A stretch of 64,000 nt of DNA, taken from the NCBI GenBank assembly GCA_003999685.1, contig CP021222.1, positions 1,488,001-1,552,000 on the forward strand, read 5' to 3'. Positions 11,662 through 24,133 of this stretch are shown here, in pieces. Both the position numbers and the translations under genes were made by a program. Numbering within the stretch: the stretch's first letter is position 1; each line of letters begins with the position of its first letter. Source of the DNA: Taiwanofungus camphoratus (Eukaryota; Basidiomycota; Agaricomycetes; Polyporales; Taiwanofungaceae). Under the pieces are notes generated by a model. It saw only the letters and a program-made list of their open reading frames with translations. It was not told where the DNA came from and made no database searches.

Positions 11662-11913
11662 CTTGGAGCACACTAGACATTCTCGTTTGTGAGGTCGCCA
11701 GCCTTCGTATCTTTTCATGTCGGAACTATACTTGTGTACTGTATGCCTACTATTCAAACATTCTTGACAGCCACGCAACCTATGTATCGCTTCGTGCGCT
11801 CATGTATTTCATTGGACGTACGAAATAGCATAATGCAGCACTTCAATAGGTCAATATCAGATTACCTATCACCATGGTATATCTGCCGTACTACCAGAGA
11901 CAGGTGTAACTAA

Positions 11914-13149
11914 TTATCCCGCACCGACAGTTTCTACGTCCACCCATCGACCCTCGTTGATCCGACCAACAATTTCTGGTTTTACCCCGCAATTCCGCAG
12001 GCCGAGTACCTTTAATCGACCCCACCGAGTCCACTCGACCCTCTCCAGAACCGTCTCACCTTGTATTGTGCCGGAGGTATCATTTAGCCAAGGATTGAAA
12101 GAGAGATCGAGCACCTCTACCAAGGGACACAGCCGCGGCAAGCGATAAATGGGTGTGGGTGCAGGTAGCGCGAGCAGTGCGACATGTGTGAGCGTGGGTG
12201 GGAAGGTGAGAAACGTGCTGACTGGAAGAGGCGTCGCAAGAAGGATCAGAGTGTGTAACGGTGAAGGTATACATGCATTTGCTGCAGGAGAATCCCATGA
12301 CCATTCTTCGTGCTCTTCATTGTCATTGCGTCGGCAGCCATCTAATCGACCATTCGCATTCACCATATATTCGAGACCCGCCGTCTTCAGGTAATCACGT
12401 GGGAGAGACGTCTCGGGCCCAACAACAATTAGTTCACCATCTACATGACCGTCACGTTCGCACAACGCATAGAGTTTCGAGCTCGAAAGGGGTGAATTTA
12501 CCGCCGTCCAACGCATAGCTTCACGTCGTAGATGGGCAGGCAGGTAACGAACAAGTTCTTCTGAAAATGCAACGGTGTTGTCGGGTGCAGAGTACACCGA
12601 CAACAGTACACGCAAACAAAGTTGCGTGAGTGGAGGGACCGAAGACAGTCTAAGACATTCGGCCTGAGCCCAGCCTGACCGTGCACTCCATGGCAGATGG
12701 GAAAAAATAAGTGAGAGCGCCTCCGCTCTTTGCGCAAGGTCGTCCACCTTCTTGTCTTTGCCCTTCCCGTATAGCCCACTCCAGCTTTTCGGCGGAGGAG
12801 GACCAGGTACTGCGCCCCTTGGGTACGCATATTCTAGAATCCCTTGACTACCAAGTCGTACCGGTGACGGAAAATTCTGGTCACGACTGACCTGCTCGGC
12901 GTCACGCCGAGCGTATGCATAGTCATATATCTGCGAGAATGGAAGGGTTGAGTTATGTTGAATGTGGGAGGCTGCATGAGAAAGATAGGCCTTAGAGCGG
13001 TTCCGTTCTTGACGGAATTGTTCGCCCCTGACAGCCCACAATCAGCACATATACTGATGGTTAAATTTCCGAATTGCTAACCTGAGCGTATGCAGCAAAT
13101 TGTTTACCTGACGTGACTCGGCCCTTGCCTCTTTCCCCTTCGGTGTCAT
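11914..13149 (-). CDS. Unknown protein with leucine-rich C-terminal half
   Basis: No named family recognised. Two exons: 13082-13149 (ATG at 13149, beginning MTPKGKEARAESRQVNNLL) and 11914-13027. They are joined in phase across a 54-nt GTTAGC...GTCAG intron to give about 393 residues. The large exon has no usable ATG near its 5' end, so the small upstream exon is needed. The N-terminus is charged and helical (RQERNRSKAYLSHAASH). The middle is helical. The C-terminal third has spaced Leu-rich stretches (LHTLILLATPLPVSTFLTF, LTHVALLALPAP, LCPLVEVLDLSFNPWLND, GRLKVLGLRNCGVKPEIV) that look like degenerate leucine-rich repeats. No signal peptide or membrane segment. Converges on the CTLH gene (252 bp apart). 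Confidence 0.65.
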
Positions 13150-13679
13150 GGCAAACTAATATGTCTTCAACACCCGGACTGGTAGTCTCGAAGGGAGGTG
13201 AAGCGACAACAGCAGGATAGTAGAAACAAAATCCAAGGTTTATCAGCATCTGAATCATCAAACGACAATGTTGTCTTCAGCCTGGACCATGCCCATAATC
13301 ACAATGTGAAGCGGCCTTGATGTGTGCTCTTACATAGGCCAACACTCAAGTAGGCAAAAATCTTCGACAATGTGAAGCGTGAAGAGGAAGCTTGTGGGTT
13401 TATATCCGCGCTCATAAGCGCACCGAGAAGCATCTAACCTTGAAAGAAAACCCGAAATGGCCTTAGGTGGAAAGCATTGAAACCTCGACGCTTTGAGAGA
13501 CAGTTCAGTCTAGGACATGAGCAAAACAATGCTCGCTGTTGTGGAAGAGCCTCGAGCTGTGAATATCCTAAGCCAAGCGTGGGAATATCAACATAAAACT
13601 GTATAGTAGACTCCAGCCACGCGTCACTCGTGAGCGTCTACTATACTCCCAAAACCCCGTTGGCCTTCAAGATATTCCA
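13150..13679. promoter_or_regulatory. Divergent upstream region of RPL7 with a short inverted repeat
   Basis: 530 bp between divergent genes. 13601-13611 and 13636-13646 are an exact 11-bp inverted repeat (GTATAGTAGAC / GTCTACTATAC) that lies 34 bp upstream of the RPL7 ATG and encloses one ACGCGT (13619-13624). No ORF supported. Being so close to the ATG, the repeat may lie in the 5' UTR or core promoter. Confidence 0.45.
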
Positions 13680-14921
13680 ATGGCCCCTTCAACCACGTAT
13701 GTCTTCTGCATACTTGTCATAAATGTGCTTTCCTGACCGTTGACGACAACCTAGCGTCCCGACTGTCTCGGTCTGTGTCCTGTTCCAGCTGTCACTAGGT
13801 AAAAGTCCTGATTTTTGAGTCGCTTACTTCGTCTATATAGGACATCGAGGTTCCGGAGACTCTCCTCAAGAAGCGCAAGCAGAATGACAAGGCTCGTGAG
13901 GAGCGTCTCGCTGCTGCGACAGCTGCTCGTAAGGTATGTTATCGTTTTACAGAAGAATTGATTTGCTCTGCTTGGATTTCATGATGCATATTTCTCTTCA
14001 TGGCTAGTGGGAGTTTCGTTTTCACCATGCTGCCAGAAACATACCATCTTTCGGGACTGACTTAACTCGTTGATTTTCTTTACTTACCGATAGTTCGTAA
14101 CTATTGGATCACTAACCGATACTCCCATTGATAGGCAGCCAAGGCCAAGCGAAAGGTCATTTTCAAACGTGCCGAAGCCTACGTTAAAGAATACCTCACC
14201 CAGGAGAAGGAGGAAATACGATTGAAGCGGGCTGCCCGCTCAGCGGGCGACTTCTATGTCCCTGCGCAAGCAAAAGTATATTTTGTCATTCGTATCCGGG
14301 GGTAAGTGAGGCTGTTCACAATCCTATCTTACCATTACCTGAGAGTCCGTCAGTATAAATGAAATCGCGCCAAAGCCCCGCAAAATCTTGCAGCTCCTTC
14401 GGCTGCTCCAGATCAACAATGGTGTATTTGTCAAGGTTACCAAGGCTACCGAGCAGATGCTCCGCCTTGTTGAGCCGTATGTAGCATATGGGTAGGTCGC
14501 CACCGCTGTTAATTTTCTCATCCATTCACGCATCATCTCAAAGAGAACCCAACTTGAAGTCCGTCCGCGAGTTGATCTACAAGCGAGGTTACGGCAAGGT
14601 CAATAAGCAGCGCATTCCTCTCACCAACAACGGTGTGATTGAGGAGGCGCTCGGTAAATTTGACATCTTGTCGGTGGAAGATCTCGTCCACGAAATCTTC
14701 GCCGCTGGTCCCAATTTCAAACAGGTGTGTATAGATAATGTTGATGATTGTACTTACTGATGGTCTGTATATGATGGCAGGCATCGAACTTCTTGTGGCC
14801 ATTCAAGTTGTCTAACCCTACCGGTGGCTGGAGGACGCGCAAGTTCAAGCACTTCGTCGAAGGAGGTGACTTCGGTAATCGGGAGACTAACATCAACAAA
14901 CTCATCAGACAGATGAATTGA
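13680..14921 (+). CDS. RPL7: 60S ribosomal protein L7 (uL30)
   Basis: Component of the large cytosolic ribosomal subunit. Exons recovered: a 17-nt first exon (13680-13696, MAPST), a tiny second exon, then [100 protein letters not shown], and a final exon with [20 protein letters not shown] ending in stop TGA 14919-14921. The length of about 250 residues is as expected for eukaryotic L7. Six introns, including one of about 200 nt (about 13934-14134), are dense for so small a gene; intron-rich ribosomal protein genes are usual in basidiomycetes. Homology runs end to end, so the family assignment is not in doubt; only the 5'-most tiny exon is uncertain. Confidence 0.95.
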
Positions 14922-15701
14922 AGTCCGTTCCTACCTGACGATGCCCTGACCGGGGTGACTTTAGGTGGTGGCCTTAGGTCCTATGAGAGCGTAGCTTGCA
15001 TGCGTTTCGATTGTTGGTGACCATGTCTTCTATTTGTATGCCACTATTATGATTATCTCCTACAAGAAAACGACTTCAAAGCATCCTCGAGGGCAGACGG
15101 GTAGCGTTAGAAAAGTGGCACCAGCTTCCTAAGGCAACTCAAGAGCATTGTCCTTTCGAAGACATGCATGGTCCTTAATAGACCACGTTGCACAAAGATG
15201 TAGCTAAGTAAATTGTTTATTATGAAGAGTGTGACCGATCCTTGTCATCGAAAACATTTAAATTATACCACTATCTCTGGACGGGGCCGTTATTCAGCGA
15301 ATATCGATCTGAGTTTCTCAGTGTTGCAGGGCAGATCTGAGCGTCGTAGCAAGACATGCATATGTTATTTAGTACAGGGCGGTTAATAGTACCTGTTTAG
15401 CCAGGCTATGTGTCCTTGCGAGTGGTTGTCGTGTGTGACAGACTCTGCACATACGTAGCGAACTGTTTCAAGTTTGAGGGTGACCCAAGGCTAATTTCAA
15501 CGCGTCGAGAACGATATTCAATTTCGACGGTACGATAGTCCACTGAGTTCATGAGGGCTTCCGGGTCTCTGCCTCGAACTGCCCGTGGCGCAATACGGAC
15601 AGGCGCAGTACTCGCGGTAAACCTCAGGACATCTTAATTTCACGTCACTTTTGTTGCTGACTCAATAGTTGGCTCCCGACTCGTTATTATCCTTTGTTGG
15701 A
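14922..15701. other. Intergenic, RPL7 3' side and DNMT promoter
   Basis: 780 bp between two plus-strand genes. It should contain the RPL7 3' UTR and the promoter of the methyltransferase gene. One MluI box ACGCGT lies at 15500-15505, about 200 bp before the methyltransferase ATG. No supported ORF. Confidence 0.5.
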
Positions 15702-18700
15702 ATGCCTCGACGAAACCCGCATCGCTCAGCATTCGATGTGAGCTTTCCAGACGAGGCACCTCTTAATCCCGAGCTGGACCATAGACCACCAGGCAGTGCT
15801 ACCTCTACACTCGTCAGCAGAACTACTACCTCCAAGGGCTCGCCGTTGCCCAATGCATCTAAGCGGAAGAGCCTTGATGTCTACCCTGTGGCTTCCGTGA
15901 GCATATATACTTGTATGCCAGATATTTCATAACGAACCGCTTTGGTACAGGCAGAAAAGCGTAAGAAAACAGGGCGCGAGCGAGTTACCCCGGCGTCGTC
16001 GCATAAGAAAAGTGAGTAGAATAGCAATATCATGTCGAGTTTAGAAAGGCTAACATCATAGTACAGAAATTCGTTACGCTCCGCAGCTGCAGGACGTGGT
16101 GGAGGAAGCGAATACCGTGATCCTGGGGGAGGACAGAGACGAAGATGACGGAGGCGATGAAAAACCAATCCGCATTCTGTCCGAGTTCTGCATCTTTGAT
16201 CCTAAGCACGATATGGAGGTGGTCTCTCTCAGCTTACTCGATGACAACGATGGCGTGGATCGTCAATTTCATAGTGCAGGTTATGTTTTCCCGCTGTTCT
16301 TGAACGAAGAAGACGCGGGACAGGAGGACGGACTTGATGGAGGCGTAAGCTTCCAACGTCTTCGAACAACAGCCATATTTCGGTACACTATTGACTATGT
16401 AAAAATGGATGAGTAAGTCCTTATGCTCCTCACCAGGTCTCCCATTCTCTGACAGACACAAGTCCTGTATACATCGAGACGGAGTACGCTTGGTACGTCA
16501 TGAGGGATCCATCGAAAGTGTACAAACAATGCTTCAAACAATTCTACCGACCTCATCGGATCGCTCAAGTTGTCATTTCAACCGCTGTTGAGAATCCGAC
16601 CTGGTCAGAGATGGAATTTTATGAATCATACTTAGGTTTTTGGGATGAAATGTTGGAAGAAAAACTGCAGCAAGAAAGCATTGATGATGCAGTGAGCCCC
16701 TTACAGGTTCCAAATTGGTAAATCTAATGAATGCTGAAAGTAGATCCCGATAATCATCGCAGCTATTGAAGACGCAGAAGATCTTATGGCGATTCCTATG
16801 CTACGACAGCTCGTTCACGGTCATAAGGCTTCCTTTAGCAGGCAATGTCTACGCTCCTACCCTTCTCATCCTCCGCGCCGAAATGCAATCAAGAATCGTT
16901 CTATCACCTCCCATGATCTTTCAGGCAATAAAGATCTTGCTGTATTGCGTCCAGAGAATCAAAACCGAACCAGTGTGACCCCATTGATTGATAGGCTTGC
17001 TTTGGGACTTTTTCATGAGCACCTGGATGTTCTAGGGGCACCACCCAAGCTCCCGGACAAGCACATCATGCGGAAGCAGGAGCAACAAGCGCGTTCAAGG
17101 CTGCTTGAGTTGCTGACAAAGGTGATGGACGATAGGCGCGACATAGTCTTTCCACGTGCGAAACGGCTCCACAGTATATATTGGAGTATGGCTCAAATTG
17201 ATGGGATAGAGTATTCTGTAAGTGCTTCGCTCTTTCACTCCTTGAATGCAGATTGATGCTTCACAGGTTGGAGATGTGGTCATAGCGCCTGCAGGTCCCT
17301 TTGAAAACAGGAAAGCACCTGTGTTTCCTACTGGCATTGATCAGGTTCCAGAAGGTGCATCTGTGGCAGACTATTTTTGGTAAGAGCCATCATGTTGCTG
17401 AGGCTTGTATGCTCAACTGGTCTATTATTCAGGTTTGCGAGGGTCATCTACATTGATCAGCAACATAAGAAGTTTCATGTTCAGTGGTATCAGCACTCTT
17501 CATGGACAGTGATGGAGGAGCTTGGTGATCCACAAGAACTGTTTCTTTTTAATGCTTGTGATGATCTTGATATGTGCCTAGTGGTTGGCAAGGCCACTAC
17601 ACATTATTGTGTGGTGGGGAGCAAGTTAATTGACCCTTTGCATTACTATTGCAAGTAAGTTCATTAGATAATCAAGCAATTCATTGATTCTTCATGAATT
17701 TCCTAGCTTCATTTATGACAAAGTTGATGCCTCATTCAAAGAAATCGATCCAGAGAGGTCTTATGCCATACAAGGCTCTGATCCACCTGATAATTGTCCC
17801 ATATGTCTTTTGCTTGAGCAACAACATGAAGATGAAGGTTGGCGGGAGATACAGGATGGGATTGTGTATCAGGGTGTGAGCTATCACCACCATGATTTCG
17901 TTCTTTTTCAATCAGAATGTGGACCTGCTGATATTGGACAAATCTTGAATATTCAACGTGGTTCAAAGCGCAAGTCCACTGCTGTTACTATACAGATGCT
18001 TGGGCGTATCAATGACATTATTGATGTTTGTCCAAAGGATATAATCAAAGATGAGGTGAGTGATCCTTACTATTCTGGATGTATGAATGACAGCTCATAG
18101 CTTTCAGAAACATCTTTTTCTCACAGATGTGGAACTTGATGTTTCTGTGGATCAGTTTGTACAGAAATGTTATGTCCTGCATCAGGATTCTGTGCTGGAG
18201 CTTGCACACTGGTTATCATTGTCCCCTCTCCATTTCTACATCAAGTATCATTTTCCAACACCCACACCATCTCACTGGGCTGAAAAAAAAGATATATCTC
18301 ATCTTGATCTTTGTGTTTGTCCATCCTGCTTTGAGGAGGAGAAGAGAAAGGACATGCTAATCAAAGAGTTCCTTGTGATATCACAGCGCAAATTTCTTAG
18401 AGCCTTTGATCCATTTGGTGGTGTGGGTGCATTTGGGCTTGGACTAGAGGAGAGTGGCTGCTTAAAGATGACCCATGCAGTAGAAATTTCACCAAGTGCT
18501 GCAAAGACATTGCAGTAAGTCATCTATTTGTTCAAATGCAGATACAAAGTTCATCTACTATCTAATTTAGACATAACTCTCCAGGAACAATAGTTTACAA
18601 CCAGTGTTCCAATGTTGTCCTCAGATATGCCATCAAGGTTCATCAGGGCCATCAAGTTAATGTGGCCAAGGATCTTACAAATGATGAACTATTACCAGCA

Positions 18701-20391
18701 CCACCACAGCCTGGTGATATAGACTGCATTGTTGCAGGATTTCCTTGGTATAAACTACCTAGATTGACTAGCACAATCAGATACTGATGTTTGATTGTAG
18801 TCAACCACATTCCCGACTCAACATGTTTCAAAAAGCAAATGACCGCAAGAGTCATCTGCTTCTCAATCTTCTGTCTTGGGTTGATTTCTTGCGGCCCAAA
18901 TTTTGCTTTTTCGAGAATGTTCGGGGTTTCTTGAGTTATAACCTCAATGCAACACAAGCAGGAAGATACAAATTAGAAGGTGGTATCAAGATAGGTGGTT
19001 TGAAGTTCTTTATAAATGCCCTTCTTGCAATGCAGTAGGCTTTTCTATACTCAATGTTACTCACTGTTTGCTGACTTACACCTTAATATAATGCGCAGTT
19101 ATCAAGTTAGGTTTGGTCTACTGCAAGCTGCACATTATGGCACTCCTCAGGCCAGAGTTCGGTTCTTCCTGATTGCTGCGCAGTGTTCATATCCACTACC
19201 ACTTCTTCCACAACCTACCCATTCATTCCCGCTGCAAGATGGATTGGAAATGAAATTCACTTTTGACAGTATGCAGCCCATACGGACATCAGATGGTGTT
19301 GCACCATATAAGTTTGTTTCAATTGATGATGCTATTGCTGATTTGCCACGGTTTGATTGGTGAGCAAGCTACATTTAGTTTGTATCTCACTGTCTTTGCT
19401 AATTCAATCTGGTATTACAGGAGAAACCCAAGGCATTTGGATGTTACAGCCCGAAAGGTGCAAGATCCCGTAACTGGCACATTACTACACAGTATTCCGT
19501 CACTGGTGTGCGATCGTAGCCGGCCATTTTGTGGGTTTGCTGGAGCATCTGTGCCTTATCACAGCGAACCCCGAACATCGTTTCAAGCAAAAAGCAGAAT
19601 ACGGCCGACTAGTGACCTGCAACATTTTACCGGAGTACTCAGGGAGGAAACGGTGGAAAGGTACAGTTATTGACCTTCTCTGATCCATCAAAGGGCTTGA
19701 CGGCTAACACCTCTAACCTAGAGTGGTGAATATCCCATTATGTCCGAGGGCGGATTACAAAAGTAAGGTCTTCGTACATTATGTATTCCGGTACTAACAT
19801 TTTCCCAGGCTTGGAACCGAGCCTTCAAGAGTGGCAATTCGCAAGCCCATCTTCCGCAGTAGCTAGAGATGGCTTTCGCTCTGGTAAAATTTTCATTCTT
19901 GATCCTTGTTCGCCATAGACAGAACAAGAACAGTGTTACATATATTGATTTCTTATGTAGGCCTCTATGGTCGTCTGGATAGCCAACGATGGTTCCAGAC
20001 AACAGTCACAAATGTCGAGCCAACGGCAAAGCAGAGCTGGGTACTCAACCCTTATGTATGATCTTATTGATCTCGATGCTCTTTACACTGGCTGATGCAA
20101 GGAACATAGTGTAAACGTGTAGTCAGTGTGCGTGAGCTGGCACGATCACAAGGGTTTCCAGACCATTTCGTGTTTATCTCTCTCAACAATGATGTCAAGA
20201 CGGTAAGTTTATGTTTCAATGGCCTTCATTGCCTCTGACGATACATATTTCCTCGGATATACACGCAGATGCAGCGTCAGATCGGGAATGCCGTACCCTG
20301 GCCCGTTGCGGCCGCCCTGGGGTGGCAGCTGCGGGAAGCAGTATTCGAAAGATGGCGTCGGGACAGACAAGAAGCGATAATCATCGAATGA
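15702..20391 (+). CDS. DNMT1-type DNA (cytosine-5) methyltransferase (RFD-BAH-BAH-MTase)
   Basis: Transfers methyl from SAM to C5 of cytosine in DNA; DNMT1-class enzymes maintain methylation after replication. ATG 15702 opens a basic N-terminus (MPRRNPHRS). A replication-foci domain follows (about 16100-16720: IRILSEFCIFDPKHDMEVVS ... YIETEYAWYVMRDPSKVYKQ). The first BAH domain is at about 17265-17640 (VGDVVIAPAG, FARVIYIDQQHKKFHVQWY) and the second at about 17880-18260. The catalytic domain has motif I RAFDPFGGVGAFGLGLEESG (18402-18461), motif IV GFPCQPHSRLN with its Cys codon split by a 53-nt intron (18748-18800), motif VI FFENVRG, motif VIII TPQARVRFF and motif X RQIGNAVPWPVAAAL. Stop is at 20389-20391. 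Roughly 1,200 residues from more than 12 exons. All catalytic motifs are intact, so it is probably active. The middle exons are AT-richer than both ends. Confidence 0.93.
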
Positions 20392-20491
20392 GGCTGTGGG
20401 GTCACATATACCTCACGGTGGATCTAACAAGACTTTTGCGTACGTACAAAGCCTGAGATGGGTGCTGTATGGAGCAATCAAGTGACTCATG

Positions 20492-23400
20492 CTACCTGCG
20501 AGAGGTTCTTACCCAAGAGCCTCCACATACACATAACCATGCCCAGGTCTTCTCCCAGGCACACCATTGTACAGAGATATCTTTGATGTATCCCTCTTTT
20601 CGTCCCACTTCAGACTTGCCTCCGCATCGCACGCAAATGACTTCAAGCATGTGATTTAGTAATAGGCCCTTTGAAACAACATCCCTATCCTTCTCTCTGT
20701 TGTGCTGATCAGTCAGTGACAGGCGAGAGACCCCATCTGTTAGATCTGCAGGTTTGAGGAAAAGGCGAGGTCTGTGGATCACGCCTGAAGTTAGAATTTT
20801 GTCGATCGCCCTGTACAGATAAGGCCTGAAAGAAGGTGCGGGAGAACAGGTGACTAGACACATTTGTAAATGAACCACTTTTGTGGCAAGGCATATGAGA
20901 CTAGGCAGGACAGTTCTAATGCAGTACTCACCGTCAAAGGCCTTCACGTCCTGAGTCATATCATCGAGCAGCTGTCCTAGTCCTTCGAGGTCCACTCCTG
21001 AGCAATCAACAACATCCAAGAGAGCATCTTTTGCTATTTGTTCCCTCTCTCCCTTGGCCGACAAAGTGGCAACATGATCACGGAACCTTTTCACATGACC
21101 GAGAGCGGTATGCACTCTGTTCAAGGCGTATGGATGGATCAGGTGGAACAACGATGGCGAGTCAACGGAGGGGACGGGTACATTCGGATGGCCTTGACAT
21201 GCACTTGAGCATACAATGAAGACGAGGTTGGCGCCATAACACACTTACAAGGTACGGAGTCGTCACGGGCTTCGTGGTCTTGAGCCGAGTAGGGCGAGGA
21301 TGCATCCAACGTCGATGACCTCACTGCAATGCCATCTCCAATGAGTATGCACTCTTGCAGAAGTGCCTCAACAAATTTGATAAACCAGCTTGAGAGACCA
21401 ACTAATTGCCATACTGCATCTGCCACAAAGGATCAGAACACCACACTACCACTGTCGGCGACGAAAAAATACCAAGGTCATAGGCTTGACCCTCTCGGCA
21501 TCCCTCAAAAGCACTGCAACAGGCCGACAAAGATGAGATGTCATGAGCAACCTTCCAACGTTGTAAAATATTGTCCTTTTCTGCTTCGTCCTTCATTCGC
21601 CGAGACCGTGCGCTAAATGCAGAAGTCAAGGGGTTAGGATGAGAGACAAAAACGGATCAGGACGCATCTGTTTCTTACAGAAATATTTCAGAAGCGATAC
21701 CGAGCATGTCGCCCGTCCACATCTCATAATGGCCACACGATTCAATGCTCAGTAGCGAAAAGGCGTTGTACAGTGTATTAGTCACAATACCAAAAGGAAT
21801 AGTTGGCATGGTCAAAGACTTAATGACGTCAGAGGGCGCCGTCCTGGAACGAATGGCAGAGACAAGCTGACGCGTGATATCCGAACTCTGTTCAGTGGGA
21901 ATATTCGGAGCTGGGGTAGACATTATACGACGACGCGGCAGAGAACGGACGGATATATGAGTATTTAGCAGTGTGGGAGACGACACGCTGCATAGAAGGC
22001 TGTGATTCGGTGAAAGAACAACGTTGACGGGCACTAACAAAGACTCGTAAGGTTGTTCCATTGAGTTCAAATTCATCAGTGTTTTTGCTCACCATCACGA
22101 CCGGCGCTGTCTACATTGGATAGGAGCAAACAATCCTCCCACCCTTCATCCATCCGCAGGTCAGATCTGTAGCGTAAACGAGCTCGACAAGTCAATCCGA
22201 AACAATCTCTGCTAGATACTCACAACTTCAATACCGTTATTTTTCCTATTACAGTTTCTTGAATTTTGCGCTTTGCGGGAGGGATCGTGCCGCTAGCATC
22301 CAAGAATCCCGCTAGCAAAGTATTACTTGATATATAAGGCGTCACAAAATCCAACACCTTGTTCTGAAAAGTGTCTTTGCATTCCGCTCGCACATGCTAT
22401 TTTCGAGTGATAAATAGCCATACGGACGTCAACTGCTCTAGATGTAGACGCACCCAGGTGGACACACTGGGACTGGCAGCGCCATCCATTGTCGCGAATG
22501 AGAAGGAAGCTATTTCGGAATCTGGCATGGAAGTGACTAGGGTACGTGAATCAGGATCAACTTTAGGCAAAGGAGAGATCAGTGCGCAAGATAACAGACA
22601 TTTTTTGAAATCAACAAAGCATGCAATTAGATACAAGTTACCCTTCGGGAAACCAGTGCCATCTGGACCTTTCCCTGAGTCTTTACGAGGAGAATTCGAA
22701 TTGTAGGTGGGCGGTTTGGAGACAAAAATGAGATCTGTCAAATGCGGACTCGCATAAGAGATGGGTTGAAGAGGCTTCGTGGCAAGACCTGTATGAACCG
22801 CAAATCAGAATGCTCATGACAATATTGCATTCATTACATATGATGCACATACTCGGAATGGCCTTGAAATTCAAGCGTACTTCACACAGGTGGATGATAG
22901 ACTCCTCGCCCCATAGCTCCCACTCAGGTGATAGTAGGTTCTCGGGGTAAAGGCTGTAATGCATCACGTCCAGAGGCAAATCAAGATCCGTTGAATTATA
23001 GTTAGAATGACTAGGATTATGCGGGGGGAGAAGATGGGAGCGCATTGCCACCAATATGGAGGACTCTAGGCGTGTCGTGTTGTGTCAGTAGATGCAACTG
23101 ATCAGCTTTTACCGTCGTACCATTATAGCTCAGACCAATGGCGGCATGTGTGCAGAAGCTACTTCCGCACAATGCAGTAAGAGTATCGTTGTCATGATCC
23201 GGTTGCGCCTCCGAAGTATCACTGGACTGTAATAGGGACCCCCTCATAATCTCGAGACGGGAGGCAAACGGGGGCAAAAAGCAGATATTGATCTGGTGAC
23301 TCTGAGTAACGAGAAACAAGATAGGGCTAGCACCTGGCGCGAGCGGTCCCCGTGGCGGTAAACGAATGGAGGAACCTGAATACACAACCCACTGCAGACG

Positions 23401-23944
23401 ATCAGAAAGCTGCAACACATTTTTAAGGCGGGTGCTGACCTCTCTATGGGCGCACGTCCAATCTGCGGCGACAACGCCAGCTCCCGTAGGAAAACTCCAC
23501 CATTCCTCAACCACCCAGCTGTCTAGCTCGGGTCCTCGCTTCCAAAGACATCCTGCACCGTCGCAGCCCCGGCCAGGGAAATATGCAAACAACCAGTCGT
23601 CCGTTGGGCAGACAGAGATGACTGTCGGGGATTCATACGAAATAGGAGACGAGGCGAATGGGGCTGGAGAGGGGATACCAAACTGTCTATTTGATGGGAA
23701 ATGACGGGCCTCAACTCGCGGTTGCGATGGATGGCTGGTAAAGATAACCGAGGACTTGCTCCATGCAATAGGCCTAACAATGGCTTCATCTTAGAAACGA
23801 GTTGGACAAAAGTAACAAGACAGACGACCTCCGTGTGCCCTCCATTAAATGGCACAGATCCCACCAGCCTAGCTGCCAGTGATTGTCTTCCTTGGCCTTG
23901 CCTTTGGCCGACGTCGACAGCTTGACGTCTTGTATGGTGGACAT
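20492..23944 (-). CDS. MED16: Mediator complex subunit 16 (tail module)
   Basis: MED16 (yeast Sin4) is a tail-module subunit of Mediator that relays activators to RNA polymerase II. ATG at 23944 (MSTIQDVKLSTSAKGKAKED) is followed by GWWDLCHLMEGTRR. An intron ending in GTTAG leads to PIAWSKSSVI, the typical MED16 WD40 entry, then DDWLFAYFPGRGCDGAGCLW and further beta-propeller-like blocks to about 22900. The C-terminal exon has the family zinc-binding-like end: CVRCGGKSEVG ... WCAWEKTWAWLCVCGGSW, stop at 20492-20494. The helical middle (about 21000-22100) is less conserved. Roughly 900-950 residues; internal splice sites between 21250 and 23000 were not all resolved. It converges on the methyltransferase gene, with 100 bp between them. 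The identification rests on the two termini. Confidence 0.8.
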
Positions 23945-24085
23945 TGCTACGAAGACTACGCGTTGAATTCGACAATACTTGAAGGTGCGGCAAGCATTTG
24001 AGGTATTGCGGTTCAAAAAGGCTCCATTCCGGGCGTCGTAGCAGGGCCTTGTATCATAGGAATATGCAACGCTACAGCTGTTTCG

Positions 24086-24133
24086 ATTTATTCGTATTTA
24101 CAAACGTTCTCCCAAAAATTTCCGAATCAACTG
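24086..24133. repeat. Solo terminal repeat of the Tc1/mariner family
   Basis: Matches the right-hand terminal inverted repeat of the adjacent 2.3-kb element (same orientation as 26460-26517), ends in ...TCAACTG followed by TA, but lacks about 14 internal bases. It lies 82 bp plus a TA before the left end of the full element and about 140 bp upstream of the MED16 ATG. Probably a relic of another copy. Confidence 0.75.

Noticed and set aside
18741-18760. Apparent loss of the PCQ motif (reads FPW) in the methyltransferase
   Set aside because: Splicing of the 53-nt intron restores Cys-Gln exactly, so the enzyme is not mutated.
23523-23993. 156-codon minus-strand ORF at the MED16 5' end
   Set aside because: A different frame gives the conserved MED16 start and WD40 entry after one intron; this ORF is the shadow.
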